A DNA stretch of 64,000 bases from Streptomyces sp. AM 4-1-1 (GTDB lineage Bacteria; Actinomycetota; Actinomycetes; Streptomycetales; Streptomycetaceae): NCBI RefSeq assembly GCF_029167625.1, contig NZ_CP119145.1, forward strand, positions 992,001 to 1,056,000, read 5' to 3'. The notes under the pieces were generated by a model. It was not told the DNA's origin. It saw only the letters and a list, made by a program, of their open reading frames with translations, and did no database searches. This document shows positions 8,212-17,299 of this stretch, piece after piece. How positions within the stretch are numbered: position 1 is the first letter of the stretch; every line of letters begins with the position of its first letter. Both the position numbers and the translations under genes were made by a program.

Positions 8212-9573
8212 TCACATCCCCGCGATGAGCTTCTCCACCCGGTCGTCGACCGAGCGGAACGGGTCCTTGCACAGCACCGTGCGCTGCGCCTGGTCGTTGA
8301 GCTTCAGATGCACCCAGTCGACGGTGAAGTCCCGGCGCTGCTCCTGTGCCCGCCGGATGAAGTCACCGCGCAACCGCGCCCTGGTGGTCTGCGGGGGCAC
8401 GGATTTGCCCTCGAAGATCTTCAGGTCGTTGCAGATGCGGGCGACCTGCCCCTTGCGCTCCAGCAGGTAGTACAGCCCCCGCCTGCGGTGGATGTCGTGG
8501 TAGGCGAGGTCTATCTGGGCGACCCGCGGGTTCGACATGGTCATGTTGTGCTTGGCGCGGTACCGCTCGATGAGCTTGTACTTCATCACCCAGTCGATCT
8601 CGGTGCCGATCCGGTCGAGGTCCTCCGCCTCGATGGCGTCCAGCGTGCGGCCCCACAGTTCCAGGACCTGGTCCACCGTGCCGGTGCGGATGCCCCGGCG
8701 CTCGACGAAGTCCACCGCCTTCTCGTAGTACTCGCGCTGGACCTCGATGGCGGACGCCTCGCGCCCGCTCGCGAGGCGCACCTTGCGCTGCCCGGTGATG
8801 TCGTGGCTGACCTCGCGGATGGCCCTGATCGGGTTCTCCAGGGTCAGGTCTCGCATCACCGTGCCCGCCTCGATCATGCGGAGCACCAGGTCGGTCGCGC
8901 CGACCTTGAGCAGCATGGTCGTCTCGGACATGTTGGAATCGCCGACGATGACGTGCAGCCTGCGGTACCGCTCCGCGTCGGCGTGCGGTTCGTCCCTGGT
9001 GTTGATGATCGGACGGGAGCGCGTCGTCGCCGAGCTGACGCCCTCCCAGATGTGCTCGGCACGCTGGCTGACGCAGTACACCGCGCCGCGCGGAGTCTGC
9101 AGCACCTTGCCGGCGCCGCAGATCAGCTGCCTCGTGACGAGGAAGGGAATGAGGATGTCCGCGAGCCGGGAGAATTCCCCGTGTCGCGCAACGAGGTAGT
9201 TCTCGTGGCATCCGTAGGAGTTTCCGGCCGAATCGGTGTTGTTCTTGAAAAGATAGACGTCGCCCGCGATTCCCTCCTCGTGCAGGCGGCGTTCGGCGTC
9301 GACGAGCAGACCTTCGAGAATGCGCTCGCCCGCCTTGTCGTGCGTGACCAGCTCGGTCACGTCGTCGCATTCGGGGGTTGCATATTCCGGATGCGATCCC
9401 ACGTCGAGGTAGAGGCGGGCGCCGTTCCGCAGAAAGACATTGCTGCTGCGGCCCCATGACACAACACGGCGGAAGAGGTAGCGCGCCACTTCGTCAGGTG
9501 ACAGTCGGCGCTGTCCCCTGAACGTGCACGTGACGCCGTACTCGTTCTCCAGCCCGAAAATGCGGCGGTCCAT
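8212..9573 (-). CDS. pafA: proteasome accessory factor A, Pup-protein ligase
   Basis: Ligates the C-terminal glutamate of Pup to substrate lysines with ATP; glutamine-synthetase-like fold. The 453-residue protein matches the family end to end. Visible: N-terminal [10 protein letters not shown] with the ATP/Mg-binding glutamates 9 and 11, the [16 protein letters not shown] segment with the catalytic-base aspartate at 57, and [20 protein letters not shown]. It lacks the extra loop found in Dop, which separates ligase from depupylase. It is separated from prcA by 412 bases and has its own leaderless promoter, so it is not in the prcBA transcript. Confidence 0.98.
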   Translation of the reverse strand: MDRRIFGLENEYGVTCTFRGQRRLSPDEVARYLFRRVVSWGRSSNVFLRNGARLYLDVGSHPEYATPECDDVTELVTHDKAGERILEGLLVDAERRLHEEGIAGDVYLFKNNTDSAGNSYGCHENYLVARHGEFSRLADILIPFLVTRQLICGAGKVLQTPRGAVYCVSQRAEHIWEGVSSATTRSRPIINTRDEPHADAERYRRLHVIVGDSNMSETTMLLKVGATDLVLRMIEAGTVMRDLTLENPIRAIREVSHDITGQRKVRLASGREASAIEVQREYYEKAVDFVERRGIRTGTVDQVLELWGRTLDAIEAEDLDRIGTEIDWVMKYKLIERYRAKHNMTMSNPRVAQIDLAYHDIHRRRGLYYLLERKGQVARICNDLKIFEGKSVPPQTTRARLRGDFIRRAQEQRRDFTVDWVHLKLNDQAQRTVLCKDPFRSVDDRVEKLIAGM

Positions 9574-9579
9574 GACTGA

Positions 9580-9585
9580 ACATTA
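9580..9585 (-). promoter_or_regulatory. -10 box of leaderless pafA promoter
   Basis: TAATGT on the minus strand, followed by six bases and the pafA ATG. A TTTCAG sixteen bases upstream could be a weak -35. No Shine-Dalgarno sequence is possible in this arrangement. Confidence 0.6.
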
Positions 9586-9653
9586 CGCCTTGGGGCCTGA
9601 GCTGAAACCGGGTTGGGCGGCACCGTTTCGATCATTTTCCGATCTCCGCACCG

Positions 9654-9722
9654 CCCGGCCCCGTTTCCCCACACCACCCGGCCCCGTTTCCCCACACCAC
9701 CCGGCCCCGTCTCCCCGCACCG
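9654..9722. repeat. 23-bp tandem repeat, three copies
   Basis: Two identical copies of a 23-base unit (9654-9676, 9677-9699; begins CCCGGCCCCGTTTCCCCACA) and a third degenerate copy (9700-9722). It lies about 70-140 bases upstream of the pafA start. Confidence 0.85.
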
Positions 9723-9896
9723 CGCCGACCCTGTGCACGGGTGCCATGAGCACCCTCCGTCGTCGAGCCGCACCCACGCCACGGCCACTCCCCCGGCCGT
9801 GGCCATCGGCCTGCGCGGCCCCCGCCGCCGTGACGGCCCGGTCCGCGAGCCCGTCGCGGAAGGACGCGCACCGGGGCGCCCGCGGGCGGTCGTGAC

Positions 9897-9932
9897 GGTG
9901 CCCCGGCCCGCCGTCGGGCGGGTCGGGGCACC
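9897..9932 (-). terminator. terminator of the pup-prcBA region
   Basis: 16-bp stem (9897-9912 with 9917-9932, one G-T pair) and the tetraloop GTCG, 54 bases beyond the prcA stop. One of the strongest hairpins in the window. Confidence 0.85.
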
Positions 9933-9985
9933 GGGAAGCGCGAGGGCGTCTTCCCCGCGCTCCTCCACTCCTCGTGGGTACTCCG

Positions 9986-10801
9986 CTACTCCTCGGACGA
10001 CTCGGTCGAAGGGCCGCCGGTCCCGGACGAACCGGTGGCCGTGCCCGGGTCCTCGGTCTCCTCCGTGTCGGACGGCGCGTCCGTCGGAGTGGCGCCGGCA
10101 CCGTCCGCGTCGAGCAGCCGGGTGAGCTGCCGCCCGACGATCCGCTTGAACTTGCGCTTCTGCGGCCGGGTGCGGTCCAGGACCGCCACCTCCAGCCGCT
10201 CAGCGGGAATCTCCCGCTCGCTCCCGTTGGGATCGCGGGACAGGGCCTGCACGGCGAGCTTGAGCGCCTCGGCGAGCGACATGCCGTCGCGGTGGCGCTG
10301 GTCCAGGAACGTACCGATCTGCTCGGAGCTGCCGCCGACGGCGACCGATCCGTGCTCGTCCACGATCGACCCGTCGTGCGGCAGCCGGTAGATCTGGTCG
10401 CCGTCCGGGCCGTCCCCGACCTCGGCGACCACCAGCTCCACCTCGTACGGCTTCTCGGCCGCGCTGGAGAAGATGGTGCCGAGCGTCTGCGCGTAGACGT
10501 TGGCCAGCCCACGGGCCGTCACGTCGTCCCGGTCGTAGGTGTATCCCCGCAGATCCGCGTAGCGCACCCCGCCGATGCGGAGATTCTCGTACTCGTTGTA
10601 CTTGCCGGCGGCGGCGAACCCGATCCGGTCGTAGATCTCGCTGAACTTGTGCAGTGCGCGGGACGGGTTCTCGCCGACGAACACGATGCCGTCGGCGTAC
10701 TGGAGCACGACCAGGCTGCGACCGCGGGCGATGCCCTTCCGGGCGTATTCCGCCCGGTCGGCCATGGCCTGCTGGGGTGAGACATAGAACGGCGTCGACA
10801 C
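9986..10801 (-). CDS. prcA: 20S proteasome alpha subunit
   Basis: Outer-ring subunit of the 20S proteasome; forms the gated axial entry port where ARC docks. The 271-residue product has the alpha-type N-terminus ([20 protein letters not shown]), the gate-region helix, and no N-terminal propeptide, as expected for an inactive alpha subunit. The core domain ends near residue 225; the remaining 45 or so residues are an acidic, Ser/Thr/Gly-rich disordered tail that is longer than in mycobacteria. Start ATG at 10801, 51 bases after prcB on the same strand, so prcB-prcA are co-transcribed. Confidence 0.98.
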   Translation of the reverse strand: MSTPFYVSPQQAMADRAEYARKGIARGRSLVVLQYADGIVFVGENPSRALHKFSEIYDRIGFAAAGKYNEYENLRIGGVRYADLRGYTYDRDDVTARGLANVYAQTLGTIFSSAAEKPYEVELVVAEVGDGPDGDQIYRLPHDGSIVDEHGSVAVGGSSEQIGTFLDQRHRDGMSLAEALKLAVQALSRDPNGSEREIPAERLEVAVLDRTRPQKRKFKRIVGRQLTRLLDADGAGATPTDAPSDTEETEDPGTATGSSGTGGPSTESSEE

Positions 10802-10852
10802 CGGCTATCCGTCCCTTTCTGTCAGTGACGAGTGCGTGGGGAGGACCGGAAC

Positions 10853-11698
10853 TCAGAGCAGCGCGGCCCGCGGGCCGTCCGGCTGCTCCAGCCGGCGTTC
10901 CAGAATCGTGCGGGCGATCTCGGAGGACTCCGCGTCGGTCAGCTTCCGGAAACCCTCGTCCGTGATGACGGTGACGATCGGATAGATCCGCCTGGCCACG
11001 TCCGGACCGCCGGTCGCCGAGTCGTCGTCCGCGGCGTCGTACAACGCCTGCACGACCAGGGTCAGCGCCTGTGACTCCGTCAGGTCCTCGCGGTAGAGCT
11101 TCTTCATCGAGCCGCGGGCGAAGATCGAGCCCGAGCCGGTGGCCGCGTACCCGTGCTCCTCCGAGCGACCGCCGGTGACGTCGTACGAGAAGATCCGGCC
11201 CCGCCCGCGGTCGACGTCGAACCCGGCGAAGAGCGGGACGACGGCGAGCCCCTGCATGGCCATCGCGAGATTGCTGCGGATCATCGTGGAGAGCCGGTTC
11301 GCCTTGCCCTCCAGGGAGAGCTGGGCGCCCTCGACCTTCTCGAAGTGCTCCAGCTCCAGCTGGAAGAGCTTGACCATCTCCACGGCGAGCCCGGCCGTGC
11401 CCGCGATACCCACCGCTGAGTACTCGTCGGCCGGGAAGACCTTCTCGATGTCGCGCTGCGCGATCATGTTCCCCATGGTGGCCCGCCGGTCACCGGCGAG
11501 CACGACCCCTCCGGGGAAGGCCGCGGCGACGATCGTCGTGCCGTGCGGCGCCTCGATCATTCCCTTCAGCGGCGGCAGGGTCCGGTTGCCCGGCAGCATC
11601 TCGGGCGACTGCTGGGACAGGAAGTCCATGAACGAGGACGAACCCGGCGTCAGGAAGGCAGCTGGTAGACGCCCGGTGCTACGAGTGTTGGCTTCCAC
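10853..11698 (-). CDS. prcB: 20S proteasome beta subunit precursor
   Basis: Catalytic subunit of the proteasome. The 281-residue precursor carries a 53-residue propeptide; autocleavage at HG|TTIVA exposes the catalytic Thr54 (Thr1 of the mature form). The lysine and aspartate typical of the active site follow in GDRRATMG and the downstream core. The start is the GTG at 11698, with a strong GGAGGG ribosome-binding site seven bases upstream. That binding site and the first 16 codons overlap the 3' end of a decayed endonuclease VII frame. Pup lies upstream with a strong hairpin between. Confidence 0.98.
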   Translation of the reverse strand: MEANTRSTGRLPAAFLTPGSSSFMDFLSQQSPEMLPGNRTLPPLKGMIEAPHGTTIVAAAFPGGVVLAGDRRATMGNMIAQRDIEKVFPADEYSAVGIAGTAGLAVEMVKLFQLELEHFEKVEGAQLSLEGKANRLSTMIRSNLAMAMQGLAVVPLFAGFDVDRGRGRIFSYDVTGGRSEEHGYAATGSGSIFARGSMKKLYREDLTESQALTLVVQALYDAADDDSATGGPDVARRIYPIVTVITDEGFRKLTDAESSEIARTILERRLEQPDGPRAALL

Positions 11699-11826
11699 GC
11701 GTTTCCCTCCAGGTATGCGACGGCCCCTCGCAAGGAGTCAGGAACTTCCCCCAACTTGCCGATGGCCGAATTGCAGTTGAAGCACACTACGCCACGGACC
11801 CTACCCGCCCCGTGGCGGTGATCCAC
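11650..11826 (-). pseudogene. endonuclease VII-like HNH remnant overlapping prcB
   Basis: A 58-codon open stretch, in a different frame from prcB, encodes the HNH core of a recombination endonuclease VII: (E)HVDHRHGAGRVRG followed by VCFNCNSAIG and [10 protein letters not shown], ending in a stop 49 bases inside prcB. The catalytic His/Asp cluster and the CxxCN loop are intact, but the usual N-terminal zinc-ribbon half is missing: the frame upstream runs through a terminator-like hairpin up to the pup stop with no start codon or family similarity. No ribosome-binding site precedes the only GTG (11826). I recall a full-length gene in this slot in other Streptomyces. Most likely a truncated gene whose 3' end is preserved by overlap with prcB. 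Confidence 0.75.
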
Positions 11827-11914
11827 ATGCTCGGCGGGAGCGGTCCGACGGATCGTGTGCCGCTCCGGTCCGTGCCCCGGCCCGAGCGACGGCTCGGGGT
11901 CCCGCCCGTGAGGC

Positions 11915-11960
11915 GTGGCGGGGTTCCGTCCGTCCTGCCGGGCGGCCGGAACCCCGCCAC
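11915..11960 (-). terminator. hairpin between pup and prcB (terminator or attenuator)
   Basis: Perfect 14-bp stem (11915-11928 with 11947-11960) 56 bases after the pup stop, followed by a second smaller hairpin at 11881-11898 (CCCGAGC/GCTCGGG). It would end or attenuate transcription coming from pup before prcB. Confidence 0.75.
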
Positions 11961-12015
11961 CGCTCCCGTCCGCGTCACGGCCGGTTCGCCCCGTGACACG
12001 GACGGCACGGACCCG

Positions 12016-12234
12016 CTACTGACCGCCCTTTTGCACGAAGGACCGCACGAAGTCCTCGGCATTGGACTCCAGGACGTCGTCGATCTCGTCCAGGACGTCG
12101 TCCACGTCGTCCGACAGCTTCTCCTGCCGGTCCTTGAGGTCCTCGGATGCCTGCGCGTCCTGCGCCTGCTCCTCGACCTCCTCGGTGGAACGCGTGGCCT
12201 TCTGCTGTCCGCCGCCGGTGTCCTTGGTCGCCAT
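12016..12234 (-). CDS. pup: prokaryotic ubiquitin-like protein Pup
   Basis: Intrinsically disordered 72-residue protein modifier. The central acidic helix (SEDLKDRQEKLSDDVDDVLD region, about 30-60) binds the ARC coiled coils, and the C-terminus is GGQ, so Dop must deamidate Gln72 to Glu before PafA can ligate it. Length is slightly above the 64 residues of mycobacterial Pup because of a longer N-terminus. Start ATG at 12234 with GAGG just upstream. A TAGGGT at 12271-12276 could be its own -10 box, giving a leader of about 30 bases. It follows dop by 120 bases. Confidence 0.98.
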   Translation of the reverse strand: MATKDTGGGQQKATRSTEEVEEQAQDAQASEDLKDRQEKLSDDVDDVLDEIDDVLESNAEDFVRSFVQKGGQ

Positions 12235-12270
12235 CTACCTCACCCCGCTCGGTTCGAAGCACTTGATCAG

Positions 12271-12276
12271 ACCCTA
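12271..12276 (-). promoter_or_regulatory. candidate -10 box for pup
   Basis: TAGGGT on the minus strand 36 bases before the pup start. No convincing -35 hexamer at 16-19 bases; support is weak. Confidence 0.35.
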
Positions 12277-12354
12277 CAAGCGGGGTCCGACATTGGCCCG
12301 GTACTTGTCCCAACGTCCGGGGACCATCTCGATGATTCCCCTCTCAGCCGGCTT

Positions 12355-13866
12355 TCAGCCGCCGGTGAGCACCCGGACCAGGTCTTCCGCCGTGCGGCAG
12401 CGGTCCAGGAGGTCCTTGACGTGTTCACGTGTCCCGCGCAGCGGTTCCAGCGTGGGCACCCGTTGCAGCGAATCGTGACCCGGCAGGTCGAAGATGACCG
12501 AGTCCCAGGAGGCCGCGGCCACGTCGTCGGCGTACTGCTCCAGACAGCGGCCGCGGAAGTACGCCCTGGTGTCCTCCGGGGGCCGCGTACGGGCCCTGGC
12601 GACCTCGCTCTCGTCCAGCAGCCGCTTCATCCTGCCGCGGGCCGCCAGCCGGTTGTACAGGCCCTTGTCGGCCCGTACATCGGCGTACTGGAGGTCCACC
12701 AGGTGCAGCCGGGGCGCGTCCCAGTCCAGCCCGTCGCGGCGGCGGTAGCCCTCCATCAGCTCGCGCTTCGCGATCCAGTCCAGCTCGCCCGACAGGCTCA
12801 TCGGATCGTTCTCCAGCCGGTTGAGGGTGTCCTCCCAGCGGTTGAGAACGTCCTTGGTCTGTTCGTCGGCGTCCGCGCCGTACCGTTCCTCCACGTATTT
12901 TCGGCCCAGCTCGAAGTACTCCATCTGAAGCTGCACGGCGGTCAGCGTGCGACCGCTGCGGAGCGTGATCAGCTGCCGGAGGTCGGGATCGTGGGAGACC
13001 TCGTGCAGCGTGCGCACGGGCTGGTCGACGGCGAGGTCGACGTTGATGAACCCGTCCTCGATCATCGAGAGGACCAGCGCCGTGGTCCCGAGCTTCAGAT
13101 AGGTCGAGATCTCCGACAGGTTCGCGTCACCGATGATCACGTGCAGCCTGCGGTACCTCTCGGCGTCGCAGTGCGGCTCGTCGCGGGTGTTGATGATGGG
13201 CCGCTTGAGGGTCGTCTCCAGGCCGACCTCCACCTCGAAGTAGTCCGCCCGCTGGCTGATCTGGAACCCGTGCTCGTGTCCGTCCTGGCCGATGCCGACC
13301 CGGCCCGCGCCGGTCACCACCTGCCGGGAGACGAAGAACGGCGTCAGATGGCGCACGATGTCCGAGAACGGGGTCTCCCGCTTCATCAGGTAGTTCTCGT
13401 GCGTGCCGTACGAGGCGCCCTTGTTGTCGGTGTTGTTCTTGTACAGGTGGATCGGCTGGGCGCCCGGCACCTGCGCCGCCCGTTCGGCGGCCTCCGCCAT
13501 CACCCGTTCACCGGCCTTGTCCCACAGCACCGCGTCCCGGGGATTGGTGATCTCCGGGGAGCTGTACTCCGGGTGCGCGTGGTCGACGTACAGCCGCGCG
13601 CCGTTGGTGAGGATCACATTGGCCAGGCCGATGTCCTCGTCGGTGAGCTGGCTGGAGTCGGCGGTCTCCCGGGCGAGGTCGAAGCCTCGCGCGTCACGCA
13701 GCGGGTTCTCTTCCTCGAAGTCCCAGCGGGCGCGGCGCGCCCGGTGCATCGCCGCCGCGTAGGCGTTGACGATCTGGGACGAGGTGAGCATGGCATTGGC
13801 GCTGGGGTGTCCGGGGACGGAGATGCCGTACTCCGTCTCGATGCCCATTACTCGCCGTACGGTCAT
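12355..13866 (-). CDS. dop: Pup deamidase/depupylase Dop
   Basis: Converts the C-terminal Gln of Pup to Glu and also removes Pup from substrates. The 503-residue protein is a PafA paralogue: [12 protein letters not shown] at the N-terminus, catalytic Asp95 within [15 protein letters not shown], and [19 protein letters not shown]. The additional Dop-loop of about 35 residues is present between residues 40 and 75 ([15 protein letters not shown]), which distinguishes it from the ligase. Start ATG at 13866, 236 bases from arc with a terminator and a promoter in between, so dop starts its own transcript and reads toward pup. Confidence 0.98.
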   Translation of the reverse strand: MTVRRVMGIETEYGISVPGHPSANAMLTSSQIVNAYAAAMHRARRARWDFEEENPLRDARGFDLARETADSSQLTDEDIGLANVILTNGARLYVDHAHPEYSSPEITNPRDAVLWDKAGERVMAEAAERAAQVPGAQPIHLYKNNTDNKGASYGTHENYLMKRETPFSDIVRHLTPFFVSRQVVTGAGRVGIGQDGHEHGFQISQRADYFEVEVGLETTLKRPIINTRDEPHCDAERYRRLHVIIGDANLSEISTYLKLGTTALVLSMIEDGFINVDLAVDQPVRTLHEVSHDPDLRQLITLRSGRTLTAVQLQMEYFELGRKYVEERYGADADEQTKDVLNRWEDTLNRLENDPMSLSGELDWIAKRELMEGYRRRDGLDWDAPRLHLVDLQYADVRADKGLYNRLAARGRMKRLLDESEVARARTRPPEDTRAYFRGRCLEQYADDVAAASWDSVIFDLPGHDSLQRVPTLEPLRGTREHVKDLLDRCRTAEDLVRVLTGG

Positions 13867-13984
13867 GCGGCCCTCCTTGCCCGGCGGCGCTCCCCTCCGG
13901 GAACGGCGCTCAAGTACCGCTGCTTTTCCGGTGCGCGCGCGGTGCCCGCCCCCGCGTCGCGCGACTCGTGGTGCGGATGAGCCT

Positions 13985-14014
13985 AGATTGCCTCTGCGCC
14001 GCTGGGGAGATCAA
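13985..14014 (-). promoter_or_regulatory. candidate dop promoter
   Basis: On the minus strand TTGATC (14009-14014), an 18-base spacer and CAATCT (13985-13990), about 120 bases before the dop ATG. A TAGGCT immediately downstream is an alternative -10. Confidence 0.45.
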
Positions 14015-14055
14015 TTACGTCATTGCTCCGGTGTGGTGGGGAGCTGTCCGGAAAG

Positions 14056-14097
14056 CGGTCGGCTGCGGATGCCCGGCCGGGCATCCGCAGCCGACCG
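14056..14097 (-). terminator. perfect 42-bp palindrome terminating arc
   Basis: Perfect 21+21 inverted repeat with no spacer, starting five bases after the arc stop codon. It forms a very stable hairpin and separates arc from dop. Confidence 0.85.
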
Positions 14098-14102
14098 GCG
14101 TT

Positions 14103-15869
14103 CTACAGGTACTGCCCCGTGTTGGCCACCGTGTCGATGGAGCGGCCGGTGTCCGCGCCCTGCTTTCCGGTGACGAGCGTGCGGATGAATACGATCCGCT
14201 CGCCCTTCTTTCCGGAAATCCTGGCCCAGTCGTCCGGGTTCGTCGTGTTCGGCAGGTCCTCGTTCTCCTTGAACTCGTCCACGCATGCCTGGAGGAGATG
14301 GGAGACGCGGAGACCTTTCTGGCCCTGGTCGAGGAATGCCTTGATGGCCATCTTCTTCGCCCGGTCGACGATGTTCTGGATCATCGCGCCGGAGTTGAAG
14401 TCCTTGAAGTAGAGGACTTCCTTGTCGCCGTTGGCGTACGTGACCTCAAGGAAGCGGTTCTCCTCGGACTCCGTGTACATCCTCTCGACGACGGACTGGA
14501 TCATGGCGTGTGCGGCGGCTTCCCTGGAGCCGGTGTGCTCGGAGAGGTCGTCCGCGTGCAGCGGCAGCGAAGGGGTCAGGTACTTGGCGAAGATGTCCTT
14601 CGCCGCCTCCGCGTCCGGGCGCTCGATCTTGATCTTCACATCGAGACGGCCGGGCCGCAGGATCGCGGGGTCGATCATGTCCTCACGGTTGGAGGCGCCG
14701 ATCACGATGACGTTCTCGAGGCCCTCCACCCCGTCGATCTCGGCGAGCAGCTGGGGGACGATGGTGTTCTCCACGTCCGAGCTGACACCGGAGCCACGGG
14801 TGCGGAAGAGGGACTCCATCTCGTCGAAGAAGACGATGACGGGGGTTCCCTCACTGGCCTTCTCACGAGCGCGCTGGAAGACCAGGCGGATGTGCCGCTC
14901 GGTCTCGCCGACGTACTTGTTGAGGAGCTCGGGACCCTTGATGTTGAGGAAGTAGCTCTTCCCCGCGGGCTGGCCGGTCACCTCCGCGACCTTCTTGGCA
15001 AGGGAGTTGGCGACGGCCTTCGCGATGAGCGTCTTGCCGCACCCGGGCGGGCCGTAGAGCAGGATGCCCTTCGGCGGCCGCAGTTCGTGTTCCTTGAAGA
15101 GGTCGGGGTGGAGGTACGGGAGCTCGACGGCGTCACGGATCAGCTCGATCTGGTCGCCCAGACCGCCGATCTTGTCGTAGTCGATGTCCGGGACCTCTTC
15201 GAGGACCAGTTCCTCGACCTCGCTCTTCGGCACCACTTCGTAGACGTAGCCGGACCTGGGTTCCAGCAGGAGCGCGTCGCCGGGGCGGATGGTGATGTCG
15301 AGCAGCGGCTCGGCGAGCCGCACCACCCGTTCCTCGTCGGTGTGCCCGATCACCAGGGCGCGCTCGCCGTCCTCAAGGATCTCCTTGAGGGTGACGATGT
15401 CCCCGGCCCGCTCGAACTCCATGGCGTCGACCACGTTGAGCGCTTCGTTGAGCATGACTTCCTGGCCGCGCCTGAGCTCTTCGAGCTCGACGCTCGGGCT
15501 GACGTTCACCCGGAGCTTGCGGCCGCCGGTGAAGATGTCACAGGTGCCGTCCTCATTGGCCTGCAGGAAGACACCGAAGCCGGCCGGCGGCTGTGCGAGC
15601 CGGTCGACCTCCTCCTTGAGGGCCACGATCTGGTCGCGCGCCTCGCGGAGTGTGTTGGCGAGCCGCTCGTTCTGGGCGGACACGCCCGCCAGATTGGTCT
15701 GCAACTCGACGATCCGCTCTTCGAGAATCCTCGTATGGCGCGGAGAGTCGGCGAGCTTACGTCGCAGGACGGCGATTTCCTGCTCGAGATAGGCAACCTG
15801 GCCGGCTGGGTCTTCGGACCCCCGCCCCGGCCGGATGCCGCGGTTGATGTCGTCGTCGTGGGCTGCCAC
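14103..15869 (-). CDS. arc: proteasome-associated AAA ATPase ARC/Mpa
   Basis: Hexameric unfoldase that binds pupylated proteins and feeds them into the 20S proteasome. The 588-residue protein has N-terminal coiled coils (about 24-92) that bind Pup, tandem OB folds (about 95-225), one AAA domain with Walker A GPPGCGKT (273-280) and Walker B FFDEME, and the C-terminal docking motif GQYL that opens the alpha-ring gate. I choose the GTG at 15869 (VAAHDDD), with GGAGG nine to ten bases upstream, rather than the TTG at 15887 that lies inside this binding site. Divergent from a ferredoxin gene. Confidence 0.97.
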   Translation of the reverse strand: MAAHDDDINRGIRPGRGSEDPAGQVAYLEQEIAVLRRKLADSPRHTRILEERIVELQTNLAGVSAQNERLANTLREARDQIVALKEEVDRLAQPPAGFGVFLQANEDGTCDIFTGGRKLRVNVSPSVELEELRRGQEVMLNEALNVVDAMEFERAGDIVTLKEILEDGERALVIGHTDEERVVRLAEPLLDITIRPGDALLLEPRSGYVYEVVPKSEVEELVLEEVPDIDYDKIGGLGDQIELIRDAVELPYLHPDLFKEHELRPPKGILLYGPPGCGKTLIAKAVANSLAKKVAEVTGQPAGKSYFLNIKGPELLNKYVGETERHIRLVFQRAREKASEGTPVIVFFDEMESLFRTRGSGVSSDVENTIVPQLLAEIDGVEGLENVIVIGASNREDMIDPAILRPGRLDVKIKIERPDAEAAKDIFAKYLTPSLPLHADDLSEHTGSREAAAHAMIQSVVERMYTESEENRFLEVTYANGDKEVLYFKDFNSGAMIQNIVDRAKKMAIKAFLDQGQKGLRVSHLLQACVDEFKENEDLPNTTNPDDWARISGKKGERIVFIRTLVTGKQGADTGRSIDTVANTGQYL

Positions 15870-15907
15870 GGTCCTCACCTCCTCCAAGGGGAGCTGGACG
15901 CTTCCTG

Positions 15908-15935
15908 ACCCTACCTGGGTGGGTGGTGATTGAAA
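15908..15935 (-). promoter_or_regulatory. candidate arc promoter
   Basis: TTTCAA (15930-15935), a 16-base spacer and TAGGGT (15908-15913) on the minus strand, about 40 bases before the arc start. Confidence 0.4.
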
Positions 15936-16113
15936 CCCCTAGATCACAAAGACTGCGGGGTGTGTCCGATCTTCACCCTTGCGCCCTCCCCCTCGTCAGG
16001 GGATGAATACCCACCCATCGGCACCGGAAAGCCGCCGGTTGTATCGTCGAACTGTCCAACACCCGTCAGGGCCCGATCCATTTGGTTCGTACACGCAGGG
16101 AACGGCAGGAGAA

Positions 16114-16425
16114 ATGACCGTGCAGCAGGACGCTCCCACCGGCAGCGACGCTCAGGACCTGGAGGTCTGGATCGACCAGGACCTCTGCACGGGAGACGGT
16201 ATCTGCGCCCAGTACGCGCCCGAGGTCTTCGAGCTGGACATCGACGGGCTGGCGTATGTGAAGAGCGGCGCGGACGAACTGCTCCAGGACAAGGGCGCGA
16301 CGACGCCCGTGCCGTTGCCGCTCCTCCAGGACGTGGTGGACTCGGCCAAGGAGTGCCCGGGTGACTGCATCCACGTGCGCCGGGTTTCGGACAGCGTCGA
16401 GGTCTTCGGCCCTGACGCGGCCTGA
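16114..16425 (+). CDS. small ferredoxin
   Basis: 103-residue iron-sulphur electron carrier. Cysteines 25 and 31 (CTGDGIC) with Cys81-Pro (ECPGDC) match the Cx5C...CP spacing of bacterial [3Fe-4S]/[4Fe-4S] ferredoxins that serve cytochromes P450 and other oxygenases; Cys85 is an extra cysteine. An insertion of about 20 residues between the two halves makes it longer than the usual 65-residue type. The start is the ATG at 16114 with AGGAGA close upstream; in-frame upstream codons lie in the intergenic region. Divergent from arc. No P450 or reductase gene is nearby, so its partner is unknown. Confidence 0.88.
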   Translation: MTVQQDAPTGSDAQDLEVWIDQDLCTGDGICAQYAPEVFELDIDGLAYVKSGADELLQDKGATTPVPLPLLQDVVDSAKECPGDCIHVRRVSDSVEVFGPDAA

Positions 16426-16429
16426 CCGT

Positions 16430-16453
16430 CCGGACGTGCCTGGCACGGTCCGG
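16430..16453. terminator. convergent terminator
   Basis: Hairpin CCGGAC-GTGCC / GGCAC-(G)-GTCCGG, 11 bp with a single-base bulge, between the stops of the ferredoxin (+) and the FG-GAP-like gene (-). Confidence 0.6.
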
Positions 16454-16479
16454 AAGGGGCCGGCCGCGCGCGGGGACGC

Positions 16480-17052
16480 TCAGGCGCCCTGCCCGGTGGG
16501 GCGGACGGACCTGACGAAGGCGTCTCCCCGCCACCGCCACTCGACGCTCTCGCGCTGATCGGGGCAGCAGGACGGTACGCCGGGCGACGAGTAGCCGACC
16601 AGGGTCGCCGATACGGTTCCGCCCACCACGGCGAGGTCCTCGACGTTCGTCCTCCGAGCGGGGTCCACCAGGGTCGCCACGATCCTGGGGGTGGCCCCGC
16701 TTCCGTGCGTCAGGACGTAGACGCCCTCCGGAGGCGTACCCGATCCGGCGTCGCAGCGGACCACGGCGACGGTCTCGGGACTGCCGTCCCCGTCGAGATC
16801 GCCGGAGGCCCGCCGGGCGACGGTGGTCGGAACTCCGCCGCACCTGATCGGGTAGGGGACAGCGTCGGCGTCCGGCGCCGGGGCGGACGCAGACTCCGCC
16901 GCGGCCGCGGACGGGGCGTTCCTCGCGGTGGCGCTGTGGGGCTGGAGCAGTCCGGCACCGGCGATCACCGCGGCCATCGCGGCCGCGGTGGCGGCCCAGT
17001 GGATCGCCCCGCTGCCGGTGTGCGCGAGGTCCGGGAGCTCGGAGGTCTGCAC
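16480..17052 (-). CDS. membrane-anchored or secreted protein with FG-GAP-like segment
   Basis: 190-residue protein: a short cytoplasmic N-terminus (VQTSELPDLAHTGSG), one hydrophobic segment (about 17-38), then an Ala-rich linker and an extracytoplasmic domain of about 120 residues. That domain contains ASGDLDGDGSPETVAVVRC, a calcium-binding-like loop of the FG-GAP/VCBS kind, and four cysteines that may form disulphides. Start at the GTG at 17052 with AGGAGA upstream; in-frame codons before it have no binding site. Function unknown; no operon partner. Confidence 0.72.
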   Translation of the reverse strand: MQTSELPDLAHTGSGAIHWAATAAAMAAVIAGAGLLQPHSATARNAPSAAAAESASAPAPDADAVPYPIRCGGVPTTVARRASGDLDGDGSPETVAVVRCDAGSGTPPEGVYVLTHGSGATPRIVATLVDPARRTNVEDLAVVGGTVSATLVGYSSPGVPSCCPDQRESVEWRWRGDAFVRSVRPTGQGA

Positions 17053-17233
17053 GCGGGGTGTCTCCTGTGGTTCCTGTGAAGCCGGGTGAAGAGCCCCGGA
17101 CGGCCGGACGGGCGGTGCCGTCGGTGCCCTGCGGCGGTCGGTGGGGTGGCCAGCATCGTGCCACACCTCACGGTGTGCCGGGAACGGGGGGTGGCCGCCG
17201 TGCCCGCGGCGAACGCGGAGCGCGCGACGAAAG

Positions 17234-17283
17234 GGCGCCGCCGCCGAGTTCCCGGGTCGGTCCGGGAACTCGGCGGCGGCGCC
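17234..17283 (-). terminator. terminator after trmI
   Basis: Perfect 22-bp stem (17234-17255 with 17262-17283) and a six-base loop, 16 bases beyond the trmI stop. Confidence 0.85.
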
Positions 17284-17299
17284 GGTACGTTGCGCGGGG

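Larger units (their letters stand above)
9574..9985. other. 412-bp intergenic region between prcA and pafA
   Basis: No convincing gene. It contains the pafA -10 box, a short tandem repeat (9654-9722) and the prcA terminator (9897-9932). The rest, 9723-9896, is GC-rich DNA in which I see no structure or reading frame with actinobacterial coding character. Confidence 0.6.

Noticed and set aside
12312..12339. GGAAT...GTT (sigma-R-like) elements upstream of pup on the minus strand
   Set aside because: The spacer is 20 bases, outside the usual range for this sigma factor, and no second site supports it. Left as unproven.
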